Shown here piece after piece: positions 16,216 to 25,266 of a DNA stretch of 64,000 bases. The notes below the pieces were generated by a model. The model did not search any database. It was not told where the DNA came from and saw only the letters and a list, made by a program, of their open reading frames with translations. Source of the stretch: Streptomyces macrolidinus (lineage in GTDB: Bacteria; Actinomycetota; Actinomycetes; Streptomycetales; Streptomycetaceae); assembly GCF_023887685.1 (NCBI RefSeq), contig NZ_JAMWMR010000019.1, positions 79,891 through 143,890 of the forward strand, given 5' to 3'. The position numbers and the translations under genes are program-made. The stretch's first letter is position 1. Each line of letters starts with the position of its first letter.

Positions 16216-17755
16216 CACCCACCGCTGAGGGGCCCCGTCCGGGACTGACACCGGGCGGGGCCTTCTCATACGGCCGCGGGTTCCTCGGCGGCCGCGCCTC
16301 CACCGGTCGCGCCCTCGGCAGCCGCAGGGCGAGCAGCACGGACAGCGCCATGAGCGCGGCCCCGCACAGGAACACCGTGTCGAGGGCGGAGACGTAGGCC
16401 GTCAGGCCCGCCGTACGGTCCGCGCCGCGCAGCATGGCCAGGGAGCCGACATCGCCGGGGCCGTCGTAGAGGCGGCTCAGCAGGGTGCCGAAGAGGGTGG
16501 CGCCGAGGGCCCCGCCGAGGGTCTGGAAGAAGCGGATCGCGGTGGTGGCGACGCCGAGTTGGTGGACCGGGGCCGACTGCTGCACCAACTGGATCAACTG
16601 GCCGAGGAGTTGACCGAACCCGAGGCCGACGAGCAGCAGGGCCGCCCGCAGTTGCCACAGGGAGGTGTGGGTGCCGGTGGTGCCCAGCAGCAGGTAGGCG
16701 GCCGTGCCCAGCACGGACCCGCTGATCACGAACGTCCGCTCGGACCAGCCGCGTTCGGTGAGCCACCCGGTGAGGAAGCCGACCGCCATGATGCCCGCCG
16801 CCATGGGGATCAGATACAGGCCGGCGGAGGAGCTGGTGATGCCGCGGACGAGCTGGAGGTAGACCAGCACGTAGTAGATGACGCCCATCATGGCCGCGCC
16901 CATGAGCCCCTGGATCGCGAAGCCCAGGCGCAGTTCGCGGATGCGGAAGAGCGAGGGCGGCAGGATGGGTTCGGCGGCGGTGAACTGGCGGCGCAGGAAG
17001 AGCCCGAGAGCGCAGACGCAGGCCAGGGCCAGGCCGATGATCTGCGGCGAGGTCCACGCGTACTGCTTGCCGCCCCATTCGGTCACCAGCAGCAGAGCGG
17101 TGGAGAACGCGGCGGCGAGCGAGGCGCCGGTGAAGTCGATCGAGCGGCCGGTGGTGGGGCGGGGGAGCTTCAGCACGACCACCGCGGTGGCCAGGGCGGC
17201 GATGCCGAGCGGCAGATTGACGTAGAACGCCCAGCGCCAGCTCGCGTGGTCGGCGAGGAAGCCGCCGAGCCAGGGGCCCACGGCCATACCGCCGCCCGCG
17301 ACGATCCCGCCGGTGCCGGCGCCCTGGTTCTTCTTCGCGTCGGGCCTCGCGAGCTGGGCGATGACGACCATCGTCACGCTCATCAACCCGCCCGCGCCGA
17401 TGCCCTGTACGGCCCGGGAGGCGATCAGCACGCCGATCGACCGGGCCGCGCCGCACAGGGCCGAGCCGCCCAGGAAGGCGCTCAGGGCGCCGAGGAAGAC
17501 GGGCTTGGCGCCGAGGGTGTCGCAGAGCCTGCCGTAGAGCGGGAGCATCGCGGCGGACGCCAGCGAGAAGGCGCTGACCAGCCACGGGATCTTGTCGATG
17601 CCGTGCGCGGGATCGAGGTCGCGGACGATCGGCACGGTGGCCGCCGAGACGATCTGCAGGTCCAGGACGGCCAGAACGATCGTGACGAGGCAGGCGAGTA
17701 AGCCGAGTTTGCGTCGGGTGTCGGTCAGCCGGTTGTCGGTCATGGACAGCACCAT
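16100..17755 (-). CDS. MFS drug exporter, DHA2 (EmrB/QacA) type, with read-through tail
   Basis: This proton-coupled multidrug exporter of the inner membrane has about 14 hydrophobic helices. The motif A region GRLCDTLGAKPVF lies at about 75-87 and the motif C region GGGMAVGPWLGGFLAD at about 152-167, with WRWAFYVNLPLG following. Transporter similarity ends near residue 485 (LLALRLPRA). The frame then continues about 65 residues of Pro/Arg-rich sequence through the purL terminator into purL antisense. A frameshift or lost stop would explain this. Start: ATG 17755 or 17743. It is divergent from a TetR gene that probably represses it. Confidence 0.85.
   Translation of the reverse strand: MVLSMTDNRLTDTRRKLGLLACLVTIVLAVLDLQIVSAATVPIVRDLDPAHGIDKIPWLVSAFSLASAAMLPLYGRLCDTLGAKPVFLGALSAFLGGSALCGAARSIGVLIASRAVQGIGAGGLMSVTMVVIAQLARPDAKKNQGAGTGGIVAGGGMAVGPWLGGFLADHASWRWAFYVNLPLGIAALATAVVVLKLPRPTTGRSIDFTGASLAAAFSTALLLVTEWGGKQYAWTSPQIIGLALACVCALGLFLRRQFTAAEPILPPSLFRIRELRLGFAIQGLMGAAMMGVIYYVLVYLQLVRGITSSSAGLYLIPMAAGIMAVGFLTGWLTERGWSERTFVISGSVLGTAAYLLLGTTGTHTSLWQLRAALLLVGLGFGQLLGQLIQLVQQSAPVHQLGVATTAIRFFQTLGGALGATLFGTLLSRLYDGPGDVGSLAMLRGADRTAGLTAYVSALDTVFLCGAALMALSVLLALRLPRARPVEARPPRNPRPYEKAPPGVSPGRGPSAVGVRPAAPEWSPRGPCAAPPGTARTRPAPRPCRRRRHRRG
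16231..16262. terminator. terminator after purL
   Basis: GGCCCCGTCCGG (16231-16242) pairs with CCGGGCGGGGCC (16251-16262), 12 pairs with one wobble, followed by TTCT. It lies 15 bases after the purL stop and inside the MFS open frame on the other strand. Confidence 0.85.
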
Positions 17756-17767
17756 GGCCCCGATTCG

Positions 17768-17831
17768 TGTACCGAGTCAATGTTTAATCGCAGAGCAACT
17801 TTCGGCTCGGGCTAAATTTCGCCTTGGTACA
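17768..17831. promoter_or_regulatory. candidate TetR operator between the MFS and TetR genes
   Basis: TGTACCGAG (17768-17776) and CTTGGTACA (17823-17831) are inverted copies with one mismatch, flanking an AT-rich core (AATGTTTAATCG). The position covers both divergent promoters, as expected for an autoregulated TetR/efflux pair. Confidence 0.5.
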
Positions 17832-17839
17832 GTGGCGCC

Positions 17840-18481
17840 ATGGCTGCTGAGGCGATGGGGCTGCGCGAGCGCAAGAAGCACCAGACGGGGCTGCGGATCT
17901 ACCGGACCGCTATCGCCCTGTTCGCGGAGAAGGGCTTTGAGGCCGTCTCGGTCCAGGAGATCGCCGACGCCTCCGAAGTCTCCAAGATGACCGTCTTCAA
18001 CTACTTCGGCACGAAAGAGGACTTGGTCTTCCGGCCCATGGTCGAGCACTTCTCGGACGCCGCCCGCGCCGTACGCGAGCGCGCACCCGGCGAGTCGGCG
18101 GTGGACGCCGTACGACGGCAGTTCCTGGAGATGATCGAAGGGCGCGATCCATCGGTCGGCCTGCACAGCGAGCCGTTCGCCCGTCGGATCCGCGAAGTCA
18201 TCATGGCGACGCCGGTACTGAAGGAACGCGCCTACGTCGAGTCGGAGAAGGGCGCGCGCGCACTGGCCGACCTGCTCACCGAGGAGACCGGCGACGCCAC
18301 GCTCGCGCTGATCGCCGCCACCACGCTGACCGCCGCCCGCGGTGCCCTCGTCGAGGAGCACTACCGCCGCATCATGGACGGCGAGAGCACCGAGCAGGTC
18401 GCCGCCGACGCCGCCGAACGCGCGAACCGCGCCTTCGACCTGGTCGCAAAGGGCCTGCACGGCTACGCGGTCAAGGCCTAG
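17840..18481 (+). CDS. TetR-family transcriptional regulator
   Basis: The 213-aa regulator has an N-terminal TetR helix-turn-helix: FAEKGFEAVSVQEIADASEV then SKMTVFNYFGTKEDLV, at about residues 31-64. The ligand domain follows and is typical in length. ATG 17840 starts the product. It is divergent from the MFS exporter with 84 bases between, so it is the probable local repressor, inactivated by an exported compound. Its stop codon overlaps the -10 hexamer of the next gene. Confidence 0.92.
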   Translation: MAAEAMGLRERKKHQTGLRIYRTAIALFAEKGFEAVSVQEIADASEVSKMTVFNYFGTKEDLVFRPMVEHFSDAARAVRERAPGESAVDAVRRQFLEMIEGRDPSVGLHSEPFARRIREVIMATPVLKERAYVESEKGARALADLLTEETGDATLALIAATTLTAARGALVEEHYRRIMDGESTEQVAADAAERANRAFDLVAKGLHGYAVKA

Positions 18482-18491
18482 GCTCACCGCC

Positions 18492-19289
18492 ATGCCCCCG
18501 GCCAAGAAGCGCACCAGGACCTACGATCCGGTGAAGACCCGCATCGCGGTTCTCGCCCAGCTCGCGGGTGTACGGGACGCCGTACGCACCCTGACGCCCG
18601 AGCAACTCGCCCTCCCCACACGGCTGGAGGGCTGGAACGTACGGGAACTGGTCGCGCACATCGGGATGGCCGTCACGGCGGTCGGCCGCGCCCTCGACCT
18701 GCCGGAGCCGGTGCGGCAGGACGCCTCGCTGCTCGACTGGCCGTTCGCCACCTCGGCCGACGCCGCCGCCATCGACGAGTTCACCCGGCAGCTCGCCCAG
18801 GACCACCCCGACCTCGACGCCTGCCTCGCCGAGGCCCAGCAGGACCTGACGCGGCAGCTCGACACGTACCCCGGTACCCGGCTGCTGGCCACCCACCGCG
18901 GCGCCCTGCCGCTCGCCGACTACCTCGTCACCCGCGCCGTCGAACTCGTCGTCCACACCGACGACCTCAACGCCGCCGTTCCCGGGCTCGACGTCCCGTA
19001 CGACCGCCAGGCCCTCGCCGCCGCGACCCGGCTGCTCGCCGACGCGCTCGCGGTGAAGGCACCCGGTGCCTCGACCGAGGTGCGCATTCCGCCGTACGCC
19101 GTCGTGCAGTGCGTCGAGGGCCCCCGGCACACCCGCGGCACCCCGCCCAACGTCGTCGAGACCGACCCGCTGACCTGGATCCGGCTGGCCACGGGGCGGA
19201 CGGCCTGGCGGGAGGCCCTGGCGGACGCCCGCGTCAGCGCGAGCGGGGACCGGGCCGACCTCACGGAGCTGCTGCCGCTCATGGCCTGA
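18492..19289 (+). CDS. mycothiol-dependent maleylpyruvate isomerase-like / sterol-carrier family protein
   Basis: The 265-aa product has an N-terminal DinB-like four-helix domain: LTPEQLALPTRLEGWNVRELVAHI with the metal-ligand His, and a second HTDD patch near residue 156. A C-terminal alpha/beta sterol-carrier-like domain (EVRIPPYAVVQCVEGP, WIRLATGRTAW) follows. Actinobacterial members use mycothiol; the substrate here is unknown. ATG 18492 is preceded exactly 7 bases upstream by TAGGCT (18479-18484). The TAG of that hexamer is the tetR stop, so a leaderless transcript of its own is likely. Confidence 0.82.
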   Translation: MPPAKKRTRTYDPVKTRIAVLAQLAGVRDAVRTLTPEQLALPTRLEGWNVRELVAHIGMAVTAVGRALDLPEPVRQDASLLDWPFATSADAAAIDEFTRQLAQDHPDLDACLAEAQQDLTRQLDTYPGTRLLATHRGALPLADYLVTRAVELVVHTDDLNAAVPGLDVPYDRQALAAATRLLADALAVKAPGASTEVRIPPYAVVQCVEGPRHTRGTPPNVVETDPLTWIRLATGRTAWREALADARVSASGDRADLTELLPLMA

Positions 19290-19473
19290 GGCGGAGGCCG
19301 GGAGTGCGCGGGATGTGTGACGCCTCACTCGATTCCGCGGAACGGGAATCATCGCGTCCGCGTGCTGTGCGGGTATGCCCCGGAGGACGCGCCAAGCGCT
19401 GCTGACCTGCGAAAACGCCGTACGTCCGGTAGAGGTCGGGGGTGAGAGGCCCGGAGATTGGTCCCCTCCCCAG

Positions 19474-19503
19474 TTCGGACCAGCGGTCGGCCTCGAATAC
19501 ACT
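19474..19503 (+). promoter_or_regulatory. purF promoter (leaderless)
   Basis: TTCGGA (19474-19479) and TACACT (19498-19503) are separated by 18 bases. TACACT ends 7 bases before the purF GTG, so transcription should start at the start codon. Confidence 0.6.
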
Positions 19504-19510
19504 CGGGAAC

Positions 19511-21037
19511 GTGCCACGTGGTGACGGTCGACTCAATCACGACTTGCTCCCCGGTGAGAAAGGCCCCCAGGACGCGTGCGGCGTCTTCGGTGTCTGGGCT
19601 CCGGGCGAAGAGGTCGCAAAGCTCACGTACTTCGGGCTCTACGCCCTCCAGCATCGGGGTCAGGAATCCGCGGGAATCGCGGTCAGCAACGGCTCCCAGA
19701 TCCTCGTCTTCAAGGACATGGGCCTGGTGTCCCAGGTCTTCGACGAGACTTCTCTCGGTTCGCTCCAGGGTCATATCGCGGTCGGTCACGCCCGCTACTC
19801 GACCACCGGCGCCTCCGTGTGGGAGAACGCCCAGCCGACGTTCCGCGCCACGGCCCACGGGTCGATCGCGCTCGGCCACAACGGCAACCTCGTCAATACG
19901 GCGCAGCTCGCCAAGATGGTCGCCGCCCTCCCCAAGGAGAACGGCCGCGCCACACAGGTGGCCGCGACGAACGACACGGACCTCGTCACCGCCCTCCTCG
20001 CGGGCCAGGTCGACGACGACGGCAAGCCGCTGACCGTCGAGGAAGCGGCCCCGCTGGTCCTTCCGCAGGTCAAGGGGGCCTTCTCGCTCGTCTTCATGGA
20101 CGAGCAGACCCTCTACGCGGCCCGCGACCCGCAGGGCATCCGCCCGCTGGTCCTCGGCCGCCTGGAGCGCGGCTGGGTCGTCGCCTCCGAGACCGCCGCG
20201 CTCGACATCACGGGCGCCAGCTTCGTCCGCGAGGTCGAACCGGGCGAGTTCATCGCGATAGACGAGAACGGCCTGCGGTCGTCACGATTCGCGGATGCGA
20301 AGCCTCGCGGCTGTGTCTTCGAGTATGTGTACCTGGCCCGCCCCGACACCGACATCGCCGGGCGGAACGTCTACCTCTCCCGCGTCGAGATGGGCCGCCG
20401 CCTCGCCAAGGAGGCCCCCGCCGAGGCCGACCTGGTCATAGCGACCCCGGAGTCCGGCACCCCGGCCGCCATCGGTTACGCCGAGGCGAGCGGCATCCCC
20501 TTCGGCGCCGGACTGGTCAAGAACGCGTACGTCGGGCGTACCTTCATCCAGCCCTCGCAGACGATCCGCCAGCTCGGCATCCGCCTGAAGCTGAATCCCC
20601 TCAAGGACGTCATCAAGGGCAAGCGCCTGGTCGTCGTCGACGACTCGATCGTGCGCGGCAACACCCAGCGGGCGCTGGTGCGGATGCTGCGCGAGGCGGG
20701 AGCCGCCGAGGTCCACATCCGGATCTCCTCCCCGCCGGTGAAGTGGCCGTGCTTCTTCGGTATCGACTTCGCCACCCGCGCCGAGCTGATCGCCAACGGC
20801 ATGACGGTCGAGGAGATCGGCACCTCGCTGGGCGCCGACTCCCTGGCGTACATCTCCCTCGACGCCATGATCGAGGCGACCGCCATCGCCAAGCCGAACC
20901 TGTGCCGCGCCTGCTTCGACGGTGAGTACCCGATGGAGCTGCCGGACCCGGAGCTGCTGGGCAAGCAGCTCCTGGAGACCGAGCTGTCGGCCGGTCCGGC
21001 CGACACGGCCGCGACGGACGCCATCCGCCGTCCGTGA
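19511..21037 (+). CDS. purF: glutamine phosphoribosylpyrophosphate amidotransferase
   Basis: PurF catalyses the first committed step, PRPP plus glutamine to phosphoribosylamine. The 508-aa product has a short propeptide and nucleophile Cys23 (DACGVFG), then QHRGQESAGIA. The PRPP loop VVVDDSIVRGNT lies near residue 378. Cys residues at KPRGCVFEY, KWPCFFGID and CRACFDG fit the B. subtilis-type 4Fe-4S ligands. GTG 19511 is set by the propeptide and the leaderless promoter; the frame is open to 19442 but shows no SD. purM follows closely, probably in one operon. Confidence 0.97.
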   Translation: MPRGDGRLNHDLLPGEKGPQDACGVFGVWAPGEEVAKLTYFGLYALQHRGQESAGIAVSNGSQILVFKDMGLVSQVFDETSLGSLQGHIAVGHARYSTTGASVWENAQPTFRATAHGSIALGHNGNLVNTAQLAKMVAALPKENGRATQVAATNDTDLVTALLAGQVDDDGKPLTVEEAAPLVLPQVKGAFSLVFMDEQTLYAARDPQGIRPLVLGRLERGWVVASETAALDITGASFVREVEPGEFIAIDENGLRSSRFADAKPRGCVFEYVYLARPDTDIAGRNVYLSRVEMGRRLAKEAPAEADLVIATPESGTPAAIGYAEASGIPFGAGLVKNAYVGRTFIQPSQTIRQLGIRLKLNPLKDVIKGKRLVVVDDSIVRGNTQRALVRMLREAGAAEVHIRISSPPVKWPCFFGIDFATRAELIANGMTVEEIGTSLGADSLAYISLDAMIEATAIAKPNLCRACFDGEYPMELPDPELLGKQLLETELSAGPADTAATDAIRRP

Positions 21038-21069
21038 GCCCCTCCCCCCAACTCGAAAGATCCCAGGCA

Positions 21070-22164
21070 ATGTCTACTGCGTTCGATCGGTCGACCCCAT
21101 CGACGGGACCCTCCGGTGCCTCCTACGCGGCGGCGGGCGTCGACATCGAAGCGGGCGACCGCGCGGTGGAGCTGATGAAGGAGTGGGTGAAGAAGACGCA
21201 GCGCCCCGAGGTCCTCGGCGGCCTCGGCGGCTTCGCCGGCCTCTTCGACGTCTCCGCCCTGAAGCACTACGAGCGCCCGCTGCTCGCGTCCGCGACCGAC
21301 GGGGTCGGCACCAAGGTCGACATCGCCCGCCGGATGGGCGTCTACGACACCATCGGCCACGACCTGGTCGCCATGGTCATGGACGACATCGTGGTCTGCG
21401 GCGCCGAGCCGCTGTTCATGACCGACTACATCTGCGTCGGCAAGGTCCACCCGGAGCGCGTCGCCGCGATCGTGAAGGGCATCGCCGAGGGCTGTGTGCT
21501 CGCCGGATGTGCCCTGGTCGGTGGCGAGACGGCGGAGCACCCCGGTCTTCTCGGTCCGGACGACTTCGATGTCGCGGGCGCCGGTACGGGCGTCGTGGAG
21601 GCCGACCGGCTGCTCGGCGCCGATCGCATCCGCAAGGGTGACGTCGTGATCGCCATGGCCGCCTCCGGACTTCACTCGAACGGGTACTCACTCGTCCGCC
21701 ACGTGCTGCTCGACCAGGCGAAGCTCGGCCTCGACCAGCAGGTGGAGGAGCTGGGCCGGACCCTTGGCGAGGAACTCCTGGAGCCCACGAAGATCTACTC
21801 GCTGGACTGCCTGGCGCTCACTCGCACCGCCGAGGTGCACGCGTTCAGCCACATCACCGGTGGCGGGCTCGCGGCCAACCTCGCCCGGGTGATCCCGGAC
21901 GGGCTGCACGCGGCCGTCGACCGCTCGACCTGGACCCCGGCGCCGATCTTCGACCTGGTCGGGAAGACCGGAGACGTCGAGCGCCTGGAGCTGGAGAAGA
22001 CGCTGAACATGGGCGTCGGCATGATCGCGATCGTCCCCGAGCAGTCGGTGGACGTGGCGCTCGCCACCCTGGCCGACCGCGGCGTGGAGGCATGGGTCGC
22101 CGGCGAGATCACCGACCGGGACGGCCACGAGACGGGCGCGGCCCTGGTGGGTGACTACGCTTGA
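21070..22164 (+). CDS. purM: phosphoribosylformylglycinamidine cyclo-ligase (AIR synthase)
   Basis: PurM closes the imidazole ring, FGAM to AIR, using ATP. Signatures are TGASYAAAGVDIEAGD-like N-terminus (SGASYAAAGVDIEAGD), ASATDGVGTKVDIA near residue 80, GGETAEHPG near 155 and GLHSNGYSLVR near 200. It is about 364 aa from ATG 21070. An in-frame GTG at 21034 overlapping the purF stop would add 12 residues and give direct coupling; ATG is preceded by GAAAGATCCCAGG. A GC-rich bidirectional hairpin follows. Confidence 0.96.
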   Translation: MSTAFDRSTPSTGPSGASYAAAGVDIEAGDRAVELMKEWVKKTQRPEVLGGLGGFAGLFDVSALKHYERPLLASATDGVGTKVDIARRMGVYDTIGHDLVAMVMDDIVVCGAEPLFMTDYICVGKVHPERVAAIVKGIAEGCVLAGCALVGGETAEHPGLLGPDDFDVAGAGTGVVEADRLLGADRIRKGDVVIAMAASGLHSNGYSLVRHVLLDQAKLGLDQQVEELGRTLGEELLEPTKIYSLDCLALTRTAEVHAFSHITGGGLAANLARVIPDGLHAAVDRSTWTPAPIFDLVGKTGDVERLELEKTLNMGVGMIAIVPEQSVDVALATLADRGVEAWVAGEITDRDGHETGAALVGDYA

Positions 22165-22177
22165 GCGACAGCACGAA

Positions 22178-22209
22178 ACCCGGTCCGGTGCCGAGGCGCC
22201 GGGCCGGGT
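22178..22209. terminator. bidirectional terminator purM / DUF3073 gene
   Basis: ACCCGGTCCGGTGCC (22178-22192) pairs with GGCGCCGGGCCGGGT (22195-22209), with G-T wobbles, between convergent genes. Confidence 0.75.
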
Positions 22210-22248
22210 GAGGTGCGGTTGGATGCGGAATCCGCGAAGCGTGCTACG

Positions 22249-22503
22249 TCAAGCGCCGCGCCGCCGCGACGTGGGACCGGACTGGTCGTCCTCGTCGTCC
22301 TCATCGTCGTCGTTGTACAGATCCGCGTACCGTGCGTACGGGTCGTCGTTTTCGTCGTCCTCGAACGGCTCGCTGTTCGGCGGCTGGCTCGAAGTCGATG
22401 CGCCCAGTTCATTGGCAAGCCGCGTCAGATCAGTCCCACCGCTGTTGTACTTCAGCTGGCGGGCGACCTTTGTCTGCTTGGCCTTGGCCCGGCCGCGCCC
22501 CAT
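22249..22503 (-). CDS. DUF3073 family protein
   Basis: This 84-aa protein begins with a conserved basic segment, MGRGRAKAKQTKVARQLKY, and ends with a very acidic tail (FEDDENDD, NDDDEDDEDD) before RRRG. That is the layout of the actinobacterial DUF3073 family, whose function is unknown. The strong charge polarity suggests a nucleic-acid or protein-binding role, which is inference. ATG 22503 has GAGGGGG about 7 bases upstream. The longer frame to 22695 lacks a site and is rejected. Confidence 0.88.
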   Translation of the reverse strand: MGRGRAKAKQTKVARQLKYNSGGTDLTRLANELGASTSSQPPNSEPFEDDENDDPYARYADLYNDDDEDDEDDQSGPTSRRRGA

Positions 22504-22725
22504 GGCTCGACCCCCTCGATGACAGGGCTCGACGGCCCCAGAGTCTTGACACGCGTTCATGATCCAGAACGGGCTCTCCTCGGAGAGACCGGTCCGTAGG
22601 GCTTCCACGGTACCTGAGCCCACGCCCATACGGTACGTCGCCCGTGGGCGGGCGTGTGCCCGGGACCGCCGAGGTACCCCGTCCTCGCTGGTCACGGCCG
22701 ATTTTAACCACTAATTGGCGGACGA

Positions 22726-22769
22726 CCCGCCGATAAGAGTGAGAGTTCTCTCCCTCTCCCGTCGGCGGG
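22726..22769 (-). terminator. terminator of vdh
   Basis: Outer arms CCCGCCGA (22726-22733) and TCGGCGGG (22762-22769) enclose AGAG/CTCT and GAGAG/CTCTC pairs, making one long imperfect hairpin 16 bases after the vdh stop. Confidence 0.7.
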
Positions 22770-22785
22770 TGCCGGTCACGCCTGC

Positions 22786-23895
22786 TCACCTCTGCGCGGT
22801 GACGCCCGAGCGAGCCTCCGCCCGTGCCTCGGCCATCCGCTGCTCGGCGATCCGGTCGGCCGCGGCGGCGGGCGGAATGCCGTCCGTCTTCGCACGTGCG
22901 AATATGGCCAGCGTGGTGTCGAAGATCTTCGCGGCCTTCGCGCGGCACCGGTCGAAGTCGAAGCCGTGCAGTTCGTCGGCGACCTGGATGACCCCGCCCG
23001 CGTTGACCACGTAGTCCGGCGCGTACAGGATCCGGCGGTCCGCGAGGTCCTTCTCGACGCCCGGGTGCGCGAGCTGGTTGTTGGCCGCGCCGCACACCAC
23101 CTGCGCCGTCAGCACCGGCACCGTGGCGTCGTTCAGCGCTCCGCCGAGCGCGCAGGGGGCGTAGATGTCCAGCCCCTCGGTGCGGATCAGGGCCTCGGTG
23201 TCGGCGGCCACGGCGACCTCGGGGTGCGCGTCGGTGATCCGGCGCACGGCGTCCGGCCGTACATCGGTGATCACGACCTCGGCGCCGTCCTCCAGCAGAT
23301 GCCCGACCAGGTAGTACCCGACCTTGCCGACGCCGGCGACACCGACCTTGCGGCCCCGCAGCGTCGGGTCGCCCCACAGATGCTGGGCGGAGGCGCGCAT
23401 GCCTTGGAAGACGCCGTAGGCGGTGAGCACGGAGGAGTCGCCCGCGCCGCCGTTCTCCGGGGAGCGCCCGGTGGTCCAGGGGCACTCCCTGGCCACGACG
23501 TCCATGTCCGCCACGTACGTGCCGACGTCGCACGCGGTCACGTACCGGCCGCCGAGCGAGGCCACGCACCGGCCGTACGCCAGCAGCAGGTCCTCGGTCT
23601 TGATCCGCTCGGGATCACCGATGATCACGGCCTTGCCGCCACCGTGGTCCAGCCCGGCCATGGCGTTCTTGTACGACATCCCGCGCGCGAGGTTCAGCGC
23701 GTCGGCGACGGCCTCTTCCTCGGTCGCGTAGGGGTAGAAGCGGGTACCGCCGAGGGCGGGGCCCAGGGCGGTGGAGTGGATCGCGATGACGGCCTTGAGG
23801 CCACTGGCCCGGTCCTGGCAGAGCACGACCTGCTCGTGGCCTCCCTGATCCGAGCGGAACAGGGTGTGCAGGACGCCGTCGGTTACGTCGGTCAC
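22786..23895 (-). CDS. vdh: valine (branched-chain amino acid) dehydrogenase
   Basis: The enzyme oxidatively deaminates valine, leucine and isoleucine with NAD+, feeding 2-oxo acids to catabolism and to branched-chain and polyketide precursors. The 369-aa product is a Glu/Leu/Phe/Val dehydrogenase. The substrate motif GLDHGGGKAVI carries the catalytic lysines (near residue 90), the Rossmann loop is GVAGVGKVGYYL (near 185), and YAPCALGGALND and CGAANNQLAHP follow. GTG 23895 is preceded by CCGGGAG at 8 bases. It is divergent from the 24139 gene. In S. coelicolor this position is vdh, which supports the symbol. Confidence 0.93.
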   Translation of the reverse strand: MTDVTDGVLHTLFRSDQGGHEQVVLCQDRASGLKAVIAIHSTALGPALGGTRFYPYATEEEAVADALNLARGMSYKNAMAGLDHGGGKAVIIGDPERIKTEDLLLAYGRCVASLGGRYVTACDVGTYVADMDVVARECPWTTGRSPENGGAGDSSVLTAYGVFQGMRASAQHLWGDPTLRGRKVGVAGVGKVGYYLVGHLLEDGAEVVITDVRPDAVRRITDAHPEVAVAADTEALIRTEGLDIYAPCALGGALNDATVPVLTAQVVCGAANNQLAHPGVEKDLADRRILYAPDYVVNAGGVIQVADELHGFDFDRCRAKAAKIFDTTLAIFARAKTDGIPPAAAADRIAEQRMAEARAEARSGVTAQR

Positions 23896-24138
23896 GGTGG
23901 TGACTCCCGGATGAGTAGCGGCGGTTGGGGCGGGCCCGTACGGGTGGCGGGCCCGGTGGGCATGAGCGTAGAACGTGCGGCTGCCCGTCGGCGGTGTCGT
24001 GCTCAGGATCACCCCTGCTTGGAGTACGGCGCGTACGGCCATGCCGGGCCCATGGCACGATTTGCCATGGTTTTCCGCCCCCCGGCCCGACCGCTCCCGG
24101 ACGGGTTTCGGGTGCGGTCCGATGGGGAGGGAGCAGGC

Positions 24139-24981
24139 GTGCCCAAGGTGTCCTCGGTGATCGTCCCGTATGCGTCCTACTTGCGCGTGTACGAGCCGCT
24201 GGCCGCCTTCCCGGAGCCGGAGCGCGGCCACTGGGAGCGGTACGCCCGTCGCCCCGACCGTCCCTCGTACCAGGACGAACTGCGCCGCTCCCTGGCCGAC
24301 TTGCTGCCCACCCCGCCGGTCGCCGTGCCGGTGCACGAGAGCGGCGACGCCTTCGTGACCGAGGTCGAGGGGGTGCTGTGCGTCTGCCCGTGGCGCACGC
24401 GGCTGCGCGGCTGGCAGGCGTTGGGCGAGCTGGACCGGGAACTGCCCGTGCCGGTGCTGGACGCGGTCCTGCCGCCCGTGGTGCGCCGCCAGGCCGCCCA
24501 GGACTACGAGCGCTGGCTGACCCGCAACCCGGACGCCCGGCCGTGGATCCGCACCGCGACCTGGCAGGTGCCGCTGAACTGGTTCGTGCTCGTCTCCGAC
24601 GGCGAGCGGCGCTACGACAAGGGGTCCGGCGAGATCCCGCCGATGCTTCGCTATCGCACGCCCATGGTGCAGGCGCGGCGGCGCACCGCACGGGCGCTGC
24701 GGACGCTGCGGGAGACGATCGACGAGGGGCCGCTCATCGACGGGCTGGTGGAAGTGGGCCGCTGGCTGGAGGAGTTCCATCCGCGCTCACTGGTCGAGTT
24801 GGACTACGGCGGGCTCGTGCACGCCCTGCCGGCCGCGGAGCTGGACGGGGACCACTCGGCCGCGGATGTCGCCGAGGGCATCGAGGCTCTGCGGCGGGGG
24901 GACGGGGTCACCGCGGGGGAGGCGTACGGGCGGCTGGTGGAGCGCTGGCGGGCCGTGCGGGACCGCCGCTCGGCGAACTGA
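24139..24981 (+). CDS. conserved hypothetical protein
   Basis: The 280-aa soluble protein begins MPKVSSVIVPYASYLRVYEPL. It has no signal peptide, membrane segment or domain that I recognise. It is rich in Arg/Glu and Trp. Notable segments are WERYARRPDRPSYQDELRRS, CVCPWRTRLRGWQALGEL and VELDYGGLVHAL. GTG 24139 has GGGGAGGGAG 8 bases upstream. It lies between vdh and bldC; I remember an actinobacterial gene of unknown function at this place. Coding status is well supported by codon bias. Confidence 0.82.
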   Translation: MPKVSSVIVPYASYLRVYEPLAAFPEPERGHWERYARRPDRPSYQDELRRSLADLLPTPPVAVPVHESGDAFVTEVEGVLCVCPWRTRLRGWQALGELDRELPVPVLDAVLPPVVRRQAAQDYERWLTRNPDARPWIRTATWQVPLNWFVLVSDGERRYDKGSGEIPPMLRYRTPMVQARRRTARALRTLRETIDEGPLIDGLVEVGRWLEEFHPRSLVELDYGGLVHALPAAELDGDHSAADVAEGIEALRRGDGVTAGEAYGRLVERWRAVRDRRSAN

Positions 24982-25266
24982 CAATCGAGCTGCGACGAAC
25001 CGGTGCGCGAATTGTGACCCGTGAGACATGATGAAGTGATAAGTCTTGGCCCAGGGTTGACGTGCCGCAGACAGATGCGTGGGACGTAGGCCTCGATCCG
25101 GGCTAATGCTGTCAAGCGTGACGGACCGCACTTACAAGGACCTTGCGCCTAACGGCCCTCCTCATGCCAAAATAGGACAAGGAGCCCGGGGGAGGTTCTG
25201 TCTGTCCACTCATGGTCGGAAACTCTGCGTTGCGTGCTTTGGGGGGTCTGGGGCCTCCTGATCGCC
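24982..25266. other. first part of the long region upstream of bldC
   Basis: About 540 bases separate the hypothetical gene from bldC. This part has no credible ORF and is AT-richer than average. A TTGACG at about 25055 could be a -35, but no good -10 follows at the right distance. Confidence 0.35.
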
